A stretch of DNA of 50,687 nt, from NCBI GenBank assembly GCA_902806015.1, contig CADCUZ010000019.1:1-50687 (forward strand), read 5' to 3'. Below are positions 1 to 7,454 of this stretch, piece by piece. Source of the stretch: an uncultured Rubrobacteraceae bacterium. Lineage in GTDB: Bacteria; Actinomycetota; Rubrobacteria; Rubrobacterales; Rubrobacteraceae. Under the pieces are notes generated by a model that worked only from the letters and a program-made list of their open reading frames with translations, did no database searches and was not told where the DNA came from. Positions within the stretch are counted from its first letter, which is position 1. Every line of letters begins with the position of its first letter. Position numbers and translations under genes: made by a program.

Positions 1-1
1 G

Positions 2-274
2 GCACTGGCGCGTTTGGACCCGCGGGTGGTGATCTGTAGCGGGCCCGAGCCGGCGGGCGCCGGGCGGGAGGCCTGGGTGGAGTTGCCCCTGGAGCCGATC
101 CGCCCGATGAAGGTCCGCCGCGGCGGGCGCCGATCGGAGGCGGCCGATCCCACGCTAGAGGCGCTGCTGGCGGTGCTGGACGAGGCCGAGGAACTCTCCG
201 GACTCCCCGTTTCGGAGACCAAAATCCCTAGTATGCTAGCGTGGATAACGGAAGCGCCCCTTTCGGCGACCTAA
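2..274 (+). CDS. C-terminal part of a hypothetical protein (cut by the window edge)
   Basis: Frame 2 is open from the first bases of the window to a TAA at 272-274, giving about 90 residues with no stop. The composition (Val/Leu/Glu/Pro rich, strong third-position GC) fits a coding frame of this genome, and the tail contains an acidic helix-like stretch (LEALLAVLDEAEEL). A TTG at 14 could serve as a start, but the frame is open further left, so the gene probably begins outside the window. I recognise no domain. Resemblance to a small Rubrobacter hypothetical family is only an impression. Confidence 0.55.
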   Translation, partial: ALARLDPRVVICSGPEPAGAGREAWVELPLEPIRPMKVRRGGRRSEAADPTLEALLAVLDEAEELSGLPVSETKIPSMLAWITEAPLSAT

Positions 275-405
275 GGTTCACCAGTCCGAGCAGACGAAAG
301 AGCGGCCGACAACCGGGCGGCGATCGATCGGGAACCTATGACCCCGGGGTTTACGAGGTAGAACCCTCCAGCGTAGCCGTCGAGACCTATCGGGCCACCA
401 ACGAG

Positions 406-1537
406 CTAGTGATCGGGCTTCTCGGGTCGCCCCCGCCGTCCAACGAGCGGGCGGGCCTCGTCCAGGGCGCCGAGCAGCAGCCCCGGCGCGAGCCCGTGCG
501 CCGTGATACCGTCGCGGCCGGTCACGGTGCCCGCCGCGAGCAGGGCGCTGAGGATCGCGGCCTCCGTAGCCTCCGCCGCTGCCTGGAAAAGCGGGGTCAT
601 GCGCTCGTTGGGCACCGTCCGGACGGGCACGGTTAGCGGCACCTCCGACGCCCCCACCCTCGGGAGGCCGCGGTTGCCGGTGGCGAAGGCCAGGAAGATG
701 TCGCCGCTGCCGTCGTCGAGGCCCCCGCCCATGCGGGAGAGGCCAACGCCAGCCCGCTGCGCCAGCCGGTCGCACTGGCCGGGGAGGAGCGGGGCGTCCG
801 TGGCGAGGACCACGATGATCGAGCCCGTCCTGGCCGCTCGTTTTTCTCGCTGGCGAACGGGGAGGGCACCCGGTCGGTGGTCAGGACGCAACCCACGGGG
901 GCACCGTCCACGCGCAGCTTGGATCTGCTCCCGTAGTTGGCCTGGACCAGCGCCCCGACCGTCCATCCGCCCCGCTCTTCGGGGATGCGCCGCGAGGCGG
1001 TGCCGATGCCGCCCTTGAACTCGTGGCAGATCATGCCCGTCCCCCCGCCCACGGAGCCCTCGGTCACGGGTCCGCCGGCCGCGTTCGCGAGCGCCTCGCT
1101 GGCGTGGCCGGCTGTGACGTGCTGGCCGTTGATGTCGTTGAGGGTGCCGTCGTAAGTCTCGGCGACGGCCGGCAAGGACCAGTACTCGTCCGCGTCGGAC
1201 CGCGCTTCGAGCTCGGCCGCCACGAGGGCGTCGCGCACGACGCCCACACTATGGGTGTTGGTTATGCCTACGGGCGTCGTGAGCGCTCCCGCCTCCCGGA
1301 TCCACTCAAGCCCCGTCATCTCACCGTTGCCGTTGAACCTGTGGCACCCGGCGTACGCGGGCTCGTCCCGCGCCAGCCCCTCCCGCGGACAGACTACCGT
1401 GACGCCCGTCCTGACGGGTCCTTCACCCACGACCAGCGGTCCATCCCCCCGAGTGATCGTCTCGAGTGCCCAACGCGCACGCCCCCGACGTCCGTGATCG
1501 CGTCGTTCGGGCCGGGGGCAGGACGCCTTACCTCCAA
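406..1537 (-). pseudogene. Decayed DmpA/S58-family aminopeptidase (P1 family), two frameshifts
   Basis: Three reading frames together spell one S58/DmpA peptidase (a self-cleaving L-aminopeptidase/D-esterase family). The N-terminal piece, from a TTG near 1537, reads AITDVGGVRVGH. The frame is then lost near 1465-1470 and resumes with LETITRGDGPLVVGEG and the conserved HRFNGNGEMTGLEWI and PVGITNTHSVGVVRDA segments. It shifts again near 829, where the last frame carries GSIIVVLATDAPL, which holds the serine that becomes the N-terminal nucleophile after autocleavage in this family, and continues to the stop at 406. All family motifs are present but not in one frame. Sequencing error at two separate sites is the alternative. 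Confidence 0.8.
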
Positions 1538-1566
1538 CCCGAGCTCGCGGGCGCGCACCGGACGAC

Positions 1567-2340
1567 CTACCCGCGCAGCGAGGAGACGCGGCCCATCTCC
1601 TCGTTTGTGAGCCCGAAGTCGAAGACGTCGAGGTTGGCCCTGAGGTGGTCTTCGCCGGTGGCCTTGGGGATGGCGGAGACCTTCTCCTGCTGCACGAGCC
1701 AGCGCAGGGCGACTTGGGCGGCGGTCTTTTTGTGCGCCTCGCCTATCTCGCGGAGCGTGGCGTCTTTCTCGACGTTGCCGCGGGAGAGCGGGCGGTAGGC
1801 GACGAGGAGGTGGTCCATCCGCCGGGCTTGGTCCAGAAGGGCGTCCTGGGCCCTGTAGACGTGGTACTCGACCTGGTTGCAGAAGACGCCGACGTGTTCG
1901 GCGGCTTCTTCTGTCAGGGCCGGGGAAAAATTGCTGACCCCGACGTGGCGGACGCTTCCCCCCTCCTGCAGATCGCGCATCGCGCCGAGGGTCTCGCCAA
2001 GCGGCACGCCGCCCCCTCCGGGCCAGTGCATCAGGAGCAGGTCCACGTACTCCGTGCGGAGCTTTTTGAGGCTCTCGCGGGTCGTCGAGACGACCCTGTC
2101 GTGCTCGTAGTCGCTCGGCCAGACCTTGGTGGTCAGGAAGACCTCCCCGCGGTCAACCCCCGAATCCTTTATCCCCCGCCCGACCTCGGCCTCGTTGCCA
2201 TACATCTGGGCCGTATCGACGTGCCTGTAGCCCATAGACAGCGCGCGCCCCACGGCCTCCACGCACGTCTCGCCGGTGAGGCGGTACGTGCCTAACCCCA
2301 GTGACGGGACCATCTCGCCTTTTATGTTCTGGTGCCCCAC
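1567..2340 (-). CDS. Aldo/keto reductase
   Basis: A 257-residue (beta/alpha)8 NADPH-dependent oxidoreductase of the AKR superfamily, close to the 2,5-diketo-gluconate reductase/YvgN type by length and motifs. The catalytic tetrad is visible: D42 and Y47 in HVDTAQMYGNE, K72 in LTTKVW, and H105 in LLLMHWPG. The VGVSNFS motif and the C-terminal IPKAT cofactor motif are also present. The frame is open far upstream, but the GTG at 2340 is preceded by AAAGGAG at a 6-base spacing and begins just ahead of the conserved PSLGLGTYRLTG, so that start is chosen. Physiological substrate is unknown; such enzymes reduce small aldehydes and ketones in the cytoplasm. Confidence 0.9.
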   Translation of the reverse strand: MGHQNIKGEMVPSLGLGTYRLTGETCVEAVGRALSMGYRHVDTAQMYGNEAEVGRGIKDSGVDRGEVFLTTKVWPSDYEHDRVVSTTRESLKKLRTEYVDLLLMHWPGGGGVPLGETLGAMRDLQEGGSVRHVGVSNFSPALTEEAAEHVGVFCNQVEYHVYRAQDALLDQARRMDHLLVAYRPLSRGNVEKDATLREIGEAHKKTAAQVALRWLVQQEKVSAIPKATGEDHLRANLDVFDFGLTNEEMGRVSSLRG

Positions 2341-2405
2341 GACGGTCTCCTTTCGGACAACCCGCCCCACCCTAGCACGCCGCGGCCGCGCCGACCGTCT
2401 GCGGG

Positions 2406-2879
2406 CTAGCGCTCCGGCGGGGTGAAGTCCGCTTCCGGTCGGCCTTCGAGGGCGGCGACGGTCGGGAGGAACCAGCCGGGCCGGTGTTGGACGGCGGCCT
2501 TTAGGGGGTCGAAGAAGACGTGGGCGGCAGAGCCCTCGCAGGTGGTTGTGCCCGTCTGGAAGTCCTCGCCGGTGCGGAGCTCGAAGTGCATGGCGTAGGA
2601 GCGGTTGTCGACCCACGGCACCGTCGCGGCGCCGTGGAGGGCGTCTTCGAAAAAGACCGGGGCCTTAAAGCGGAGGTTGGTCTCTGCGATCACGAACCGA
2701 GCGCCGGAAACGTCGCCGGCCTCGAGCTTCTCGATACCGGCGAGGTCGGCCAGAGCGCGCCAGTAGGCCAGGCGGACCTGCTCGAAGTAGGCGAGATAGA
2801 CGGCGTTGTTGACGTGGCCGTAGGGGTCGAGGTCGCCGTAGCGAATCTCCAGCCGCACGGGCGCGGGAGGGTCCTTCAA
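2406..2879 (-). CDS. Acyl-CoA thioesterase, 4HBT hot-dog fold
   Basis: A 157-residue single-domain hot-dog thioesterase. The segment GDLDPYGHVNNAVYLAYFEQ (residues 15-34) is the 4-hydroxybenzoyl-CoA thioesterase-type active-site signature, with D18 as the expected catalytic acid. The rest follows the family pattern (a FKAPVFFEDALHG strand and a hairpin around R72-Y75). It starts at a TTG at 2879 with GGAAAGG a few bases upstream. It would hydrolyse acyl-CoA esters; chain length or aromatic specificity cannot be read from sequence. It is followed on the same strand by the aldo/keto reductase after 65 bases, so the two may share a transcript. Confidence 0.85.
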   Translation of the reverse strand: MKDPPAPVRLEIRYGDLDPYGHVNNAVYLAYFEQVRLAYWRALADLAGIEKLEAGDVSGARFVIAETNLRFKAPVFFEDALHGAATVPWVDNRSYAMHFELRTGEDFQTGTTTCEGSAAHVFFDPLKAAVQHRPGWFLPTVAALEGRPEADFTPPER

Positions 2880-2968
2880 AACGGTGCGCCTTTCCGGTTA
2901 GCGAGCGCGTTCGTGTACGCGGGAGATTGTACACACTCCTCCCGGGACCTATCTGTTTTAATGGGGAT

Positions 2969-4318
2969 ATGGAGTACGAGGAGTATCTTGAGCAGGGCGA
3001 GACCATGGCGAGCGAGGGCCTGATCGAGGAGGCCCTCTCCCGCTTCGAGCAGGCCCTGGAGGCCGCGCCCGAGAACCCAGAGGCCATCGAGGCGGTCGGG
3101 AGGGCGCTTTTGGACCTGGGTCGTTTGGAGGAAGCGGAGGCGAGATTCCTGGACGCCCTGGAGATCGAGCCCGAGTGGGTAGCGCCGCGGATGGGGCTCG
3201 CGCTGGTGGCCCTGGGCCGGGACGAACCCTTCAAGATCGTGCACCACCTAGAGCGGGCCATCGAGGCAGACCCCGGATACCCGGAGGCCTACGTCGAACT
3301 CGGCCGCTACTACGGCTTCATGGGCGAGCCGGCGCTAGCGAAGGCCACCTTCGAGCGCTGGACCGGCCGCCACCCCGAGGACGCCGACATGCTCATAAAC
3401 GCCGGCCTCACTCTCTTCGACGCGGCGGATTTCGCCGAGGCCTACGCCTTTTTCGAGAAGGCCGTCGAGGCGGCGACGGAGGTGGAGCAGCGCAGCGGGG
3501 CGCTCACCTTCAGGGCCAACGCCCTCGACATGCTCGGCCGCTACGACGAGGCGGTCGCGGCCTACGAGGAGGTCATTGCCGAGACGCCCGAGTGGTGGGA
3601 GGCCCACGCGAACCTCGGGATCTGCCACGCCCGCAACGGCCACATCGACCGGGCCGAGGCCGCCTTCCGGCGGGGCCTCGAAGTTTGCCCGGGCTCGCCG
3701 GAGATAAGGGACGAGCTCGCCGCGCACCTGCTCTCGCAGGGCGGGGACCTGCAGGAGGCCCTCAAGCTCTCCGAAGAGGCCGTGGCCCTGGGTCGGGACG
3801 AGATCCGTCACCTCATGACCTTGGGCGAGGTCAGGCTGGCGTCGGGGGACGACGAGGGGACCGCGGAGGCCTACCGGACCGTCCTCTCCTTGGATCCCGA
3901 GAACCCGGAGGCCCACCTGGAACTCGGCATCCTGCACGAGCGCCGCGGCGAGACCGCCAAGGCAGAAGAACACTTCGTAGAATCCTTGAAGACGGACCCC
4001 GGAAACCCTCGGGCCCTCTACTCTTACGCGAGCCTCTACTACACATCCGACGACCTGGAAACGGCCGAGGAGATCCTGGAGCGCGCCGTCGCCGCCGACG
4101 CCGAATACTCCCCGGCCCTCTCCGCCCTCGCGAGCATCCGGGCACGGCGCGGCGAGTACGAGGACGCGCTGAATTTTATAGAGCGAGCCGTCGAGGCCGG
4201 CGAGAGCGACGCGGACCACTTCGAGAGCGCCTTGGAGTTCGCCCCCCTCCACTCCGACCCCCGCTTTCGCACCCTCCTCTCCCGCATGTCCCACGCCAGG
4301 GGCAACGGCGCGGGCTAG
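2969..4318 (+). CDS. Tetratricopeptide-repeat protein
   Basis: A 449-residue protein made almost entirely of TPR units. Repeating 34-residue patterns with the classic G-Y-A-P positions run from the start (ASEGLIEEALSRFEQALEAAPENPEAIEAVGRALL) to about residue 425. There is no signal peptide or enzyme domain, so it is likely a cytoplasmic scaffold. The frame is open from a TTG at 2927, but the ATG at 2969 follows GGGGAT and begins the first helical repeat, so it is preferred. A small membrane protein gene starts 6 bases after the stop, which suggests cotranscription and perhaps docking of the TPR array at the membrane. Partner proteins are not evident. Confidence 0.85.
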   Translation: MEYEEYLEQGETMASEGLIEEALSRFEQALEAAPENPEAIEAVGRALLDLGRLEEAEARFLDALEIEPEWVAPRMGLALVALGRDEPFKIVHHLERAIEADPGYPEAYVELGRYYGFMGEPALAKATFERWTGRHPEDADMLINAGLTLFDAADFAEAYAFFEKAVEAATEVEQRSGALTFRANALDMLGRYDEAVAAYEEVIAETPEWWEAHANLGICHARNGHIDRAEAAFRRGLEVCPGSPEIRDELAAHLLSQGGDLQEALKLSEEAVALGRDEIRHLMTLGEVRLASGDDEGTAEAYRTVLSLDPENPEAHLELGILHERRGETAKAEEHFVESLKTDPGNPRALYSYASLYYTSDDLETAEEILERAVAADAEYSPALSALASIRARRGEYEDALNFIERAVEAGESDADHFESALEFAPLHSDPRFRTLLSRMSHARGNGAG

Positions 4319-4324
4319 GCGGCG

Positions 4325-4537
4325 ATGCAGTCCGCCACGACCTTCGGTATCCTCCTCGCCCTAGTGGGCCTCGCCGCCCTCTCCTTCGCCGCCTACGCCC
4401 TCCTGCGCGGCGGCAAGGGCCAACGCGGCGGCATCGGCCCGATCTCCGAGCGGGGCATCCACGTCGTCGCGGGGATAAGGATGCTCATCATCGGCGCCGC
4501 GAGCCTCGTCGCCGGCATCTACCTGTTGGCGGGCTAG
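4325..4537 (+). CDS. Small two-helix membrane protein
   Basis: A 70-residue protein with two hydrophobic segments, residues 6-27 and about 46-69, separated by a Gly/Lys/Arg-rich loop (RGGKGQRGGIG). It fits an inner-membrane hairpin. It begins at an ATG six bases after the TPR gene's stop, so the two are almost certainly one operon. No family was recognised. Its stop codon lies inside the left arm of the strong hairpin that ends the unit. Confidence 0.7.
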   Translation: MQSATTFGILLALVGLAALSFAAYALLRGGKGQRGGIGPISERGIHVVAGIRMLIIGAASLVAGIYLLAG

Positions 4538-4567
4538 CCGGCACGCCGCCGGGGGCGGCGTGCCGGC
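4537..4567. terminator. Perfect 14-bp hairpin between convergent genes
   Basis: A GCCGGCACGCCGCC arm (4537-4550), a GGG loop and the exact reverse complement (4554-4567) lie between the TPR/membrane-protein operon and the oppositely oriented HD-domain gene. The position suggests a bidirectional terminator. There is no clear U-run on either side, which is common in very GC-rich genomes. Confidence 0.7.
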
Positions 4568-4574
4568 GCGGTTC

Positions 4575-5177
4575 CTACAGCAGCTTCAGGCCCGCCGTGG
4601 CGTCCCTGAGGTCTTCCACGAAACGGTCCGTCTCTTTGTTGCGGCGGCGGGCGATGTCCCTGCTCGTCTCCAGGACGAGGAGATCGGGGATTTGGCGCCT
4701 AAGGCTCTCGGCGTGCCAGACGGCGGCCCTTATGTCCCCGACGTCTTTCTCGGAGCCGACCATGGCGAGCACCCGAGAGAGGCCGACGACGCCGAGGTAG
4801 TCGAGGGCGACGGCGTCCTTGAGGACGGTCGCCTCGGCGCCGGAGACGGGGGGCGCCCCGGGCGGGTGGGCCTCGATGGCCTCCATCGCTGTCCTCGTGG
4901 CCTGCGGCGGGAAGTCCGCGTCGTTGAGGATGCGTTGGGCGACCGCGGCCGAGCGCTTGGCGTGGTCCGCCGGTTCCCGCATCGCGTACGCCTTATACAG
5001 CCCGATGTCGTGCAGTAGTACGGCGACGCGCAGGATCTCCGGGTCGCAGGAGATCCCTTCCGCGCGGGCCAACTCCTCTGCCAGGGCGTGGACCCGCAGG
5101 CAGTGGCCGTAGCCCCACACCGGGTGGGTCCCAACCCGGGCCACGAGCGCCTCGACCTCTTCGACCAATGGCTTCAT
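4575..5177 (-). CDS. HD-domain metal-dependent phosphohydrolase
   Basis: A 200-residue HD-superfamily protein. The metal-binding pattern is visible as H25 in GYGHCLRV, the HD doublet H56-D57 in VLLHDIGLYKA, H104 in the EAHPPG stretch, and an Asp in KDAVALDYLG (D121 or D126). Such proteins hydrolyse phosphate esters of nucleotides or related compounds; the substrate here is unknown. The start is the ATG at 5177; no strong ribosome-binding site is visible. The gene ends 8 bases from the shared hairpin with the convergent operon. Confidence 0.8.
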   Translation of the reverse strand: MKPLVEEVEALVARVGTHPVWGYGHCLRVHALAEELARAEGISCDPEILRVAVLLHDIGLYKAYAMREPADHAKRSAAVAQRILNDADFPPQATRTAMEAIEAHPPGAPPVSGAEATVLKDAVALDYLGVVGLSRVLAMVGSEKDVGDIRAAVWHAESLRRQIPDLLVLETSRDIARRRNKETDRFVEDLRDATAGLKLL

Positions 5178-5714
5178 CGGAAAAGAGTCTAGCGAATCCG
5201 TCTTCCGGGCGCGAGTGAGGCCACGCCCGAGGCGCGGCCCCTTCCGTTAAACAATTCTCCCCCTGTTCTATGCGGGTGCGGGGTCCGTGCTGTCTGCCAC
5301 CGCGGTGAGGGGCTTGGCGACGCTCCCCAAAGTACGTCGAGGTGGAGGGCGGACTTGTTGAACGGGCGCTTGGCACCGGTTACTATCTTCTACCCGCGGA
5401 GCTTTGCACGGTAGACGAAGACCTCGAGATTATTCGGGCCTCCGTAGACGGGGACACGGTATTAAACTTCCCATACCTGCACAGCGCCCTGAATCTATCT
5501 TCGGATCACGCCTCGGGGATTCGCGAGTATACTACGGGCTCTAGGGCCAAAGCGTCAGACAGACGTAACAGCGTCCTTCTGGAGCCTGTCCCCGAACGGC
5601 GCCTCCATCGGGAGCACCGTCTGCCCGCTTTGCGTGATCGATGCCCCTCCCAGCCGTGCTCACCCCGGGACCTCGCATAATAAGAGAGGCGCGCCGCGTC
5701 CCCGCGGTCCGCAG
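5178..5714. other. Intergenic stretch without a convincing gene
   Basis: About 540 bases between the HD-domain gene and the BtuF-like relic. A plus-strand frame from a GTG at 5342 reads about 60 residues with plausible composition (GYYLLPAELCTVDEDLEII) before turning into arginine-rich noise, so it might be the fossil of a short gene. I recognise no family. The left part probably holds the promoter of the HD gene. Several TA-rich patches around 5430-5480 and 5520-5540 stand out from the GC-rich background. Confidence 0.35.
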
Positions 5715-6262
5715 CGCCTGCGAAAGCGTCGGGGTGGAGGTACTCGATGCACCCGTCGCCAGGGCGCGGCAGGCCGGCGACGGTCTGTCCGATCTTGTCG
5801 GGGCGATCACGGAGGATAGCCAGCTTCTTGCTCGTCCCTTCCCCGCGGCCCAGCGCGTCCCCGATCCTGACGGGGTCGCCCAGGACCGCTTCCAGGGAGG
5901 TCGGGTTGAGAACCAGCAGGTCAGGATCGCTCCTAAGGCCGAAGATAACCCCTTCCACGAGGCACGTCGTGATGGCGCACACGTTGCGCAGAGGCCCCGG
6001 GTTATGACGATGTCGGGGGCGAGGCTTTCGAGCCCGTCGGCGTCGAGCGCGTAGATGCTTTCTTCGCCGGTGACCGGCTGGTTTACCTCGGCGTCTATTT
6101 CGGCTCCAGAGAGGGTAGGATCTATCCCAGGCTCATCAGCTTTGTTAGCCTCTCGACGCCGGGCGGATGGTCGCGCTCGTGGGTGACGCCGACGAGGGTT
6201 TCGACAGCGCCGGCGAAGTGGACCATCTCGGTGGCGCTCGGGAACAGGGAAGCTACCCGCAC
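5715..6262 (-). pseudogene. Decayed cobalamin/iron-siderophore ABC substrate-binding protein (BtuF-like)
   Basis: Pieces in three frames match one periplasmic binding protein of the BtuF/FhuD fold. From a GTG at 6262 (preceded by AGAGGGG) one frame reads VRVASLFPSATEMVHFAGA and then VERLTKLMSLG before a stop. A second frame continues with GIDPTLSGAEIDAEV and LESLAPDIVITRGLC. A third carries DLLVLNPTSLEAVLGDP and ends near CIEYLHPDAF, after which homology is lost. The C-terminal half of the family is missing. At least two frameshifts plus 3' truncation make this a clear pseudogene. No lipobox is visible, as in the cytosolic-looking cobalamin-binding relatives. Confidence 0.75.
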
Positions 6263-6270
6263 GGTCCCCT

Positions 6271-7380
6271 CTACCGGCTGGGCTTGCGCAGGTCGCGCAG
6301 GAGGGCGGCCTGACCAACGTCGTCGGTGGTGAGCATGCCGACGAGGTCGCCGTCTTTCACGACGGGGAGGGCCCGGAGGCCGCTCTCCTGCAGGATGCGG
6401 TTGCCGTCGGTGAAGAGGTCGGCCTCTGGGGAGACGGTAGGGAACTCGGTCTTCATAAGATCGCGGACGCTCGAGTAGCGCTCCGGGGAGTGGGCGGCGG
6501 CCATGATCTCACCGCGCGTGATGATGCCGACGAGCCGCCCTTCCTCGTCCACCACGGGAAAGTCTTCCTGGTAGCCGTGCAGGACGGCCTCGAAGACCTG
6601 CCCGAAGGTGTGGTACGGCGTGACGGTCTCCGTGCGCCGTTTGGAGCCCATCACGTCCGAGACGAGCAGACCGCGCATCGTCTCCCTCTGACGGACCATC
6701 TGGGCCTCGCCGCTCGCCCCGAAAAAGATGAACAGGGCAACGAAGGCGAGCAAAAAATTGTTGGTGGCGAAGGCGAGGATAAAAAACCCCACGGCGAAGA
6801 CCTGCCCGACGGTGGAGGCGATGTCCGTGGCGCGCACGGTGCCGAGGCGCGTGGCGAGCAGGCCGCGCAGCACGCGCCCGCCATCCATCGGGAAGGCCGG
6901 TATGAGGTTGAAGACCGCGAGCGCCACGTTCATGAGCCCGAGGTAGGCGAGCACCTGACCCGCCGAGCTGGCGCCCTGCAGGACGTTCACGGTGCTCAGA
7001 AGATCCGCGCCCAGCAGGAGGGCTGCGCCGAAGAAGATCGGGGCGAGCACCACGTTGACCAGGGGACCGGCCACGGCGATCTTGACCTCGTCCCACGGGT
7101 TCTCCGGCAGAGACTTGAGCCGTGCCAGCCCGCCTATGGGAAGCAAGGTTATGTCCGGGACCTCGATGCCGAGCCTCTGGGCGACCAGCGAGTGCCCGAA
7201 CTCGTGCAACAGCACGCAGAAAAACAGCGCCACGATGATCCCGGAGGTGACGAGCGCCACGCCGACGTTCCCGTCGCCTCTGATCCCCACAAAGAAGAAA
7301 AAGGCCAGCAGCAGAAAGAACGTCCAGTGGATTCTCACCTCTATGCCGAACGCCCGGCCTATTTTGAAAGATCCGCCCAT
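6271..7380 (-). CDS. Site-2 protease family zinc metalloprotease with a CBS pair
   Basis: A 369-residue membrane protease of the M50 (SpoIVFB/Rip3-like) type. The zinc motif HEFGH occupies residues 59-63 within the second hydrophobic helix, and the second metal motif NLIPAFPMDGG is at 158-168, with D166 the third ligand. About six hydrophobic segments precede a cytoplasmic tail with two CBS domains (about 240-300 and 305-362), which in relatives bind adenine nucleotides and control the protease. The start is the ATG at 7380, just before GGSFKIGRAFGIEVRIHW; an upstream in-frame extension lacks family character. The BtuF relic begins 9 bases after its stop. The substrate is unknown; the family usually cleaves membrane-bound anti-sigma factors or transcription factors. 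Confidence 0.9.
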   Translation of the reverse strand: MGGSFKIGRAFGIEVRIHWTFFLLLAFFFFVGIRGDGNVGVALVTSGIIVALFFCVLLHEFGHSLVAQRLGIEVPDITLLPIGGLARLKSLPENPWDEVKIAVAGPLVNVVLAPIFFGAALLLGADLLSTVNVLQGASSAGQVLAYLGLMNVALAVFNLIPAFPMDGGRVLRGLLATRLGTVRATDIASTVGQVFAVGFFILAFATNNFLLAFVALFIFFGASGEAQMVRQRETMRGLLVSDVMGSKRRTETVTPYHTFGQVFEAVLHGYQEDFPVVDEEGRLVGIITRGEIMAAAHSPERYSSVRDLMKTEFPTVSPEADLFTDGNRILQESGLRALPVVKDGDLVGMLTTDDVGQAALLRDLRKPSR

Positions 7381-7454
7381 TGGTAGGATTTTACCCCACC
7401 CGCGGGACCGCCACGTGAACCCTATTTCACCCTTCCCCCTGCTAGAATCCGACG

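Noticed and set aside
5342..5680. Plus-strand frame from a GTG, about 112 codons
   Set aside because: Only the first ~60 codons look protein-like and the rest is arginine-rich antisense of the BtuF relic region; no family or ribosome site supports it as a gene.
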